This document shows, one piece after another, positions 59,090 through 64,000 of a stretch of DNA of 64,000 nucleotides. Every line of letters begins with the position of its first letter. Positions within the stretch are counted from its first letter, which is position 1. This DNA comes from Saccopteryx bilineata. Lineage: Eukaryota > Chordata > Mammalia > Chiroptera > Emballonuridae. The notes under the pieces are model-generated. The model did no database searches and had not been told where the DNA came from. It saw only the letters and a list, made by a program, of their open reading frames with translations. The stretch is from NCBI RefSeq assembly GCF_036850765.1, contig NC_089493.1, positions 125,928,239 through 125,992,238 on the forward strand. Direction: 5' to 3'. Position numbers and translations under genes: made by a program.

Positions 59090-62000
59090 TATAAATTAGC
59101 CAAAAATATTACCATATTTTGAATTCAATATAAAAGAAGATAATTGTGTCAAAAGTTAAACTAAATTAATACTAGGTTTTCTTGGCTCTAGAATTTGGTA
59201 GGTCATGCATCTATAAGCCCAAATTGGTCAGTTTTAAATAAATAAATATCATTAGTGCTGTTTTTCTTGCAACCTCCAAATATAAAACTGTCTCAAAACT
59301 ACCGTTCCTGTCCAGTCTTCCTCCCTTCCCATTTCATGGCAACAGCAATTACCTTCCAACTCCACCTCTCACTCTATCACCAATTATAAATGTGAAACAT
59401 ACCTCAGAAAGTCTCTGTAATAAATTACAGGAGTATAAAGCAATAAGCAATAATTTTTTTTAGAAAAGAGTAAAACAACAAATTAGAAAATTCCTTGGGC
59501 AATTAAGAAAACTAGTAAACATCAGAAAACCTAGCAGTCACAGTCATGTATGTTGATTGATCTGAACTGTTTTCACAATACTTATGTTCTTGAAATGCTA
59601 AGTATCAATCAAACAACTTCAAATGCATAAAAAATCTTGAGAATATTTGTCAGCTAAGTATTTCTAGGTTAAAGTAGTGTACAAATCTGGTATAGCTTCA
59701 GCCAAGTGAATTTATACATACAAGAACCCACTTAAAGACTCTCATGACGAATTCTCTGGATGAAAAATAAGAATTTCTCCTTCAAAGAAAAGAAAAGAAA
59801 AGAAAATGGGGCAATTTGCTAACACAGTGATGTACCAGTGAGCAGAGCTGGAATAAGGGTAAGAGGAGTGAAGTGTTTAGATCACCACATTTAAGGAAGG
59901 ACTCATTCTGAGGGCCAAGTACAGAGCCAAACTATGAGGCTAAAGCCAGCTGCTGTAATCCCACTCCACCCCACTCCAGTCCAGCAGGAACTGCATTTCA
60001 CAGCAGAAAACAGCAGCCGAGTTTCCGCAGCCCCAAGGTCTGTCCTGTATCAAGCCTTGGCACTCACGCTTGACTCATCATCATCCCTCTGTAACCTCAC
60101 AGGGCCTGCCTAGCCTGCTAGACTGATGGTCCCAAACAGGGATGAGGAGCCCAGCAGACAGGAAGGGTCAGTACATGTATACAACTGGACCATGTGAAAG
60201 TTTTTTAAATTGTGACAGAGGAAAAGATGAGAATTCAGGGAACTCCAAAACTCTGCCTTTCATAAAACTGGCCTTATGTTTAAAAATGATTTGTAATTTT
60301 TAAGAGTGTGTATTCACACTTTCAATGGAAATGTTGTTTTAGTCAATTTTTCCAATTATTGCTATTTAACTGAATTAATGTTATCACCCAAGAACACTGA
60401 AGAGCAACCGTATTCTATGTGGTTAGATGTTAGTTTTAATAATTCATTTTCATACAAAAAGGGTTTCATCTTCACAACACATTATTCCTTCACTACTTAT
60501 GGTCCTCTTTTAGAAATATCCTCAATGCTAAGCAGTCAGGAGCAGACACAGGAATTGTTTGTCCTATAAGTTAATACCAACAACAACATAAAACCCTACA
60601 CGACAGCCTCACTGTATTAAATCAGACACTTCATTTGTGTTCAGAATAACCCAAAGACACCACCACACCCAAAAGTGTTCAGAATGGGTCTTCAGTACAG
60701 TTCCTTCCTTTTCTGTGACTCACCCATTCCCAAGCTCTGAAAACAGTTCAACAGCAGGGACGCAGTTAGGAACCCTGCTGTTCTATTTCCTCAGTGTGTG
60801 ATTAATAAAGCTTAACTTACAGGACCCCCTGCAATAGTAGCTTTAAAAAGGCTAAATTTCTTAAAGTAGCTTGAAGACAAGTAATAATAGGCACAAGTCC
60901 TTTGACATCTCTGTTTTGAAGGTCATACATTAGCAACTTTAAACCTATCTTCCCAGCAGCCACTGTAAGACTTCAAGACAATCTTCAAAGATCATGCAGG
61001 TCTGCTCATTCTCAACACAGGACAGCAGGAGCTACCTCCTCAGCAAGTCAGGGGGTCAGTAAGTGTTAAGGAATACAGGGTTTTAGTTTATTAGCTTCAG
61101 GTTCTTGATACCAATTATCTTAATGATATATTTAGTAATTACACAATTCTAGGGAAACATTCTTAAGTTTTTCATGTATAACACAAGCAAGAGTCTTTTC
61201 AGGACTATAAACATGCACATTGCCAGTAATAAATTCCCAAATAAAAGTAAGTTCAAGTTTAAATTAAATCCTATCACTATAATTTATATTAATATAAATC
61301 TATTTTAATTATAAAAATAACAACATAAAGAAATAAAAGACAAAAATTTCAGAATTCATAACTGTAAGGCCAGGGGCATCCACAGCCATCGTGGCCATTC
61401 ACGTGCAGGTTCTCACTGAATTCAGGTAGACCCAGTAATGAAACAGCAGGGACAAAAACTGGTGGGCCATTTCTTTATTCTAGCTTGCTCGGGAGGGTGA
61501 GTAAATACACACGCAGGAAAACACTTCCCTTTCCATTCAGGGCTCCCAAAGCCACTGACTTTCTCCTGGTTTGCCTAGAATCAAAGGCCCCACCAGCCTT
61601 AGCCACCTCCTTTTCCCCATCTGCATACCTCCATTTTGGCTGCCTGTCTCCTCTGCAACAACGTGGTCTCTTTCAACCTGGTCTCATAGCTCCTCCCCCT
61701 CCTTCTTAAAACCTTTCAGAGTGAACAGTCCCTCCTCCAGCACATATTAGCATAACCAAGCCCCTTCCCAAGCATGAAGGTAATTAACAGTATCACCTGG
61801 GCAACACAATCACTTGGTCAGTGGCCATTTTTAACAATAAAAGTGAGCAAACCAAATAACACAAATTTTACAAACTTATTTGCCCAACAATAACTATGAT
61901 CATCCTTGTATATCCCTGGTCTTTTCCCATGTGAATGTTTTTTATGTCTATATAAATATAGATTATACCTGTATTTTTCATTCTGAGTTTTTTCACTTAT

Positions 62001-64000
62001 GAGATGTCCATTTTCTTCTACAGAATTTCTTCGTATGGTTGCAAAATAGTCTTGCATATTAGTGTTCCACTACTGTGTAAAAACATTACTGCAAACTTAG
62101 AAGCTTAAAATGACACTTAGGGCACAGTCCTATTGGTCACTAGACTGGGGGGGGGGGGATGGGACTCTGTGTGGAGGGTCTCTTAAGCTAAAATCAAGGA
62201 GTCAGACAGGCTGAGTTCTTATCTGGGAAGATTTCGATTCCAGGCTCATTTGGTGGTTGGTAGAATTCGGTGCCCTGCAGCTGTAGGACTGAGGTCTTGT
62301 CCGTGTTTCCTTGGTAGCAGTCAGTGCAGAGCCTTCCTTTCAGTTCCATAAGGCTACTTGCATTTCTTCCCACATGGCCCCATCCATCCTCACACCAGCA
62401 ACAACATCCCAAGTCCTTCTTGTCCTTCAAATCTCTCTGGATTTTCCCATTCCACTGCAGCCAGAGAAAACTCTGTTTTTAAAAGGTTCATGCAATTAGA
62501 ATAGGTCCACCTGGACAGTCTCCCTTTTTTGGCTAACTCAAGTGATTTGTAACCTGAATTACATCCACAAAAATCTCACTTACCACCTAACATAAGCATG
62601 GGTATATTTTGCCATCATATTCAAAGTCCTACGGGTTCAAGTGGGAAATCCTGGGGTGGTGTGCATTTTATCACTCCTCTGTGTTACAGAAAATGTACTT
62701 CTAGAGGTGTGTGGTGGTCTCAAGGTTTAAAGGTCATCTAGCCACTGGACGAGAAAATTTTAAGGTTCTTTCCAATCCTAAAAAAACTAATATTTAAACA
62801 TAATCAAGAAATAAAATGTAAGATTATTTTAAAAGTTGGAAAGAATATAGAGCTGTATGAATTAAAAAATTAGTTCAGCTCAAATAGGGAGCTGAATTTT
62901 CTCTAGTTAAAAAACGAGACATGTTTTTGCAAAATTGTCACCTTTTGGGAGGCCAGGTTTCTAGTCACAACCTTTCATAAATGAAAAAAAAAGTCCCATA
63001 GTAGGAAATATCTGTTGAGTTGAAGTAAAATGCAATAGACCATAAATGTGTGTTAGCTTTCAGGAACTTCAACCCAGACAAAGAACAGGGCTCTTTCTAG
63101 ATCTCAGCGACAAACAGGCTAAAACTACCAACAACAACCTGCCCCTAAAGCCACAGTGGGTAGTCTACAAGGGGCTGGAGAAAAGTTCCCAGGAGTCCCA
63201 GGAGAAAATGAAGGCAGACAACAGATGTGTTAAGCCAAATAAATAGATAGATAGATGCTGTATCAGTGGAACTGAAATTTTGTCTTGAAGTAATTATAAC
63301 ATACAATAGCAAATACAAAAGTAGGTACAGTATCTCTCAATAGAACTCCAAAGACTTGTTCCCAGCAAAATAAGCTGGGACTCTGCTGACTGGCATTTCC
63401 CAGGGAGTGGAAAGGGCACACAGACGGCTATGATGATACCACAGAATGGGAAGCTCATAAAAGCCATGGTGTAAAACACTAACCGCAGCTTGAATGGCTT
63501 TATCAAATACTCAAGCGTCATGTTTTCCATGGCTTGCAAACACTCTTCCTCATTCATTGCTCTCTTCTGTGATGAAAATGCAGTGGGGGGGGGGGATATA
63601 TATTTTGTCATTTTACAAAGAATTTTTCTATCTCAACTGTGCTATATTTAGCTAACCCATTCAAAACCCCTTTGTACAAAAGACAAAGTTGTACCCTCCC
63701 CAGTCCTGCAAATCAATATAAAAAACAACTCAAATTATGGGTCAGAATAGCTTTTCATTCTACATATAAACAATAAACTTCATGTTTCACCTCATAAAGA
63801 TGAAACCAACATTTTATTTTCAGAACTGAATCAGTACAATTTTAGGCACACCTAATAAAAACTGATTTAATGGATAATCATCACTGCTTAAACTTCTATT
63901 TATATTGTTCTATGGAGTCTAAAATGTCTTCATTCTTTTTAGTGCCTAAAATCTCTACCAGAGCTGTAAGGCAAGTGGTACTAAGGCCATCTTCAAGGGG
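59090..64000. other. Intron stretch, largely unrecognised
   Basis: The stretch 62080-62480 resembles an old mammalian repeat of unassigned family ('ctaaaatcaaggagtcagac'). G runs occur at about 62148-62158 and 63584-63594. An exon-like block at 63484-63566 on the minus strand is discussed in the findings. No supported gene. Confidence 0.5.

Larger units (their letters stand above)
26109..64000 (-). other. UACA: UACA first intron (partial, 38 kb)
   Basis: From the acceptor at 26110-26109 to the end of the window I find no exon encoding the expected basic N-terminus of UACA and no CpG-island promoter. I infer that this is one large intron continuing beyond position 64000. It is filled with the mobile elements listed below. 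Confidence 0.75.

Noticed and set aside
63484..63566. Alternative first exon of UACA
   Set aside because: From its ATG the block ends in a phase that cannot join the phase-0 start of the first ankyrin exon, and the preceding acceptor argues against a first exon.

Overview
This is an intronic and exonic stretch of a mammalian nuclear genome, almost certainly from a bat. It is AT-rich, exons are small and widely spaced, and interspersed repeats are dense. The most abundant young repeats are tRNA-derived SINEs of bat type: a long 'agaagcgcccatctgcttct' family that I associate with rhinolophoid bats (Rhin-1-like), a second 'gcagtggatagagcg' family, and a short Ves-like family. The order is confident; the family is not.

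The only host protein-coding gene I can support is UACA (uveal autoantigen with coiled-coil domains and ankyrin repeats), on the minus strand. Eight consecutive coding exons lie at 26108-25975, 21024-20936, 17767-17703, 16917-16860, 7203-7133, 7029-6923, 4906-4725 and 2915-2878. They total 744 bp, exactly 248 codons, and all introns are GT-AG with consistent phases. They encode nearly the whole ankyrin-repeat region. The first exon and promoter lie beyond position 64000 and the coiled-coil exons lie before position 1, so 26109-64000 (about 38 kb) is the 3' part of the first intron.

Region by region: 1-7200 holds the last four ankyrin-region exons with L2, L1, SINE and a mariner-like MITE. 7204-16859 is a long intron with a full-length CDC42 processed pseudogene, a hAT MITE and a 29-unit, 57-bp minisatellite. 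16860-26108 holds the other four exons. 26109-64000 is repeat-rich intron with an old L1, several hAT MITEs, a piggyBac-type MITE (TTAA ends), nested and tandem SINEs, and MER5-like DNA.

The most unusual object is at 49185-51169: a complete DNA-transposon insertion with CACTG termini, about 120 bp of imperfect inverted ends and a TAA target duplication. It carries decayed coding blocks of a zinc-finger-containing protein family that I know as multi-copy uncharacterised genes in arthropods, cnidarians and fish. The ends fit the CACTA/EnSpm (CMC) superfamily, which I do not know as an established part of mammalian genomes, so it is a candidate horizontally acquired or undescribed mammalian transposon family. 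A second general observation is that the long SINE family carries a near-perfect CTCF core motif, duplicated in its young copies.
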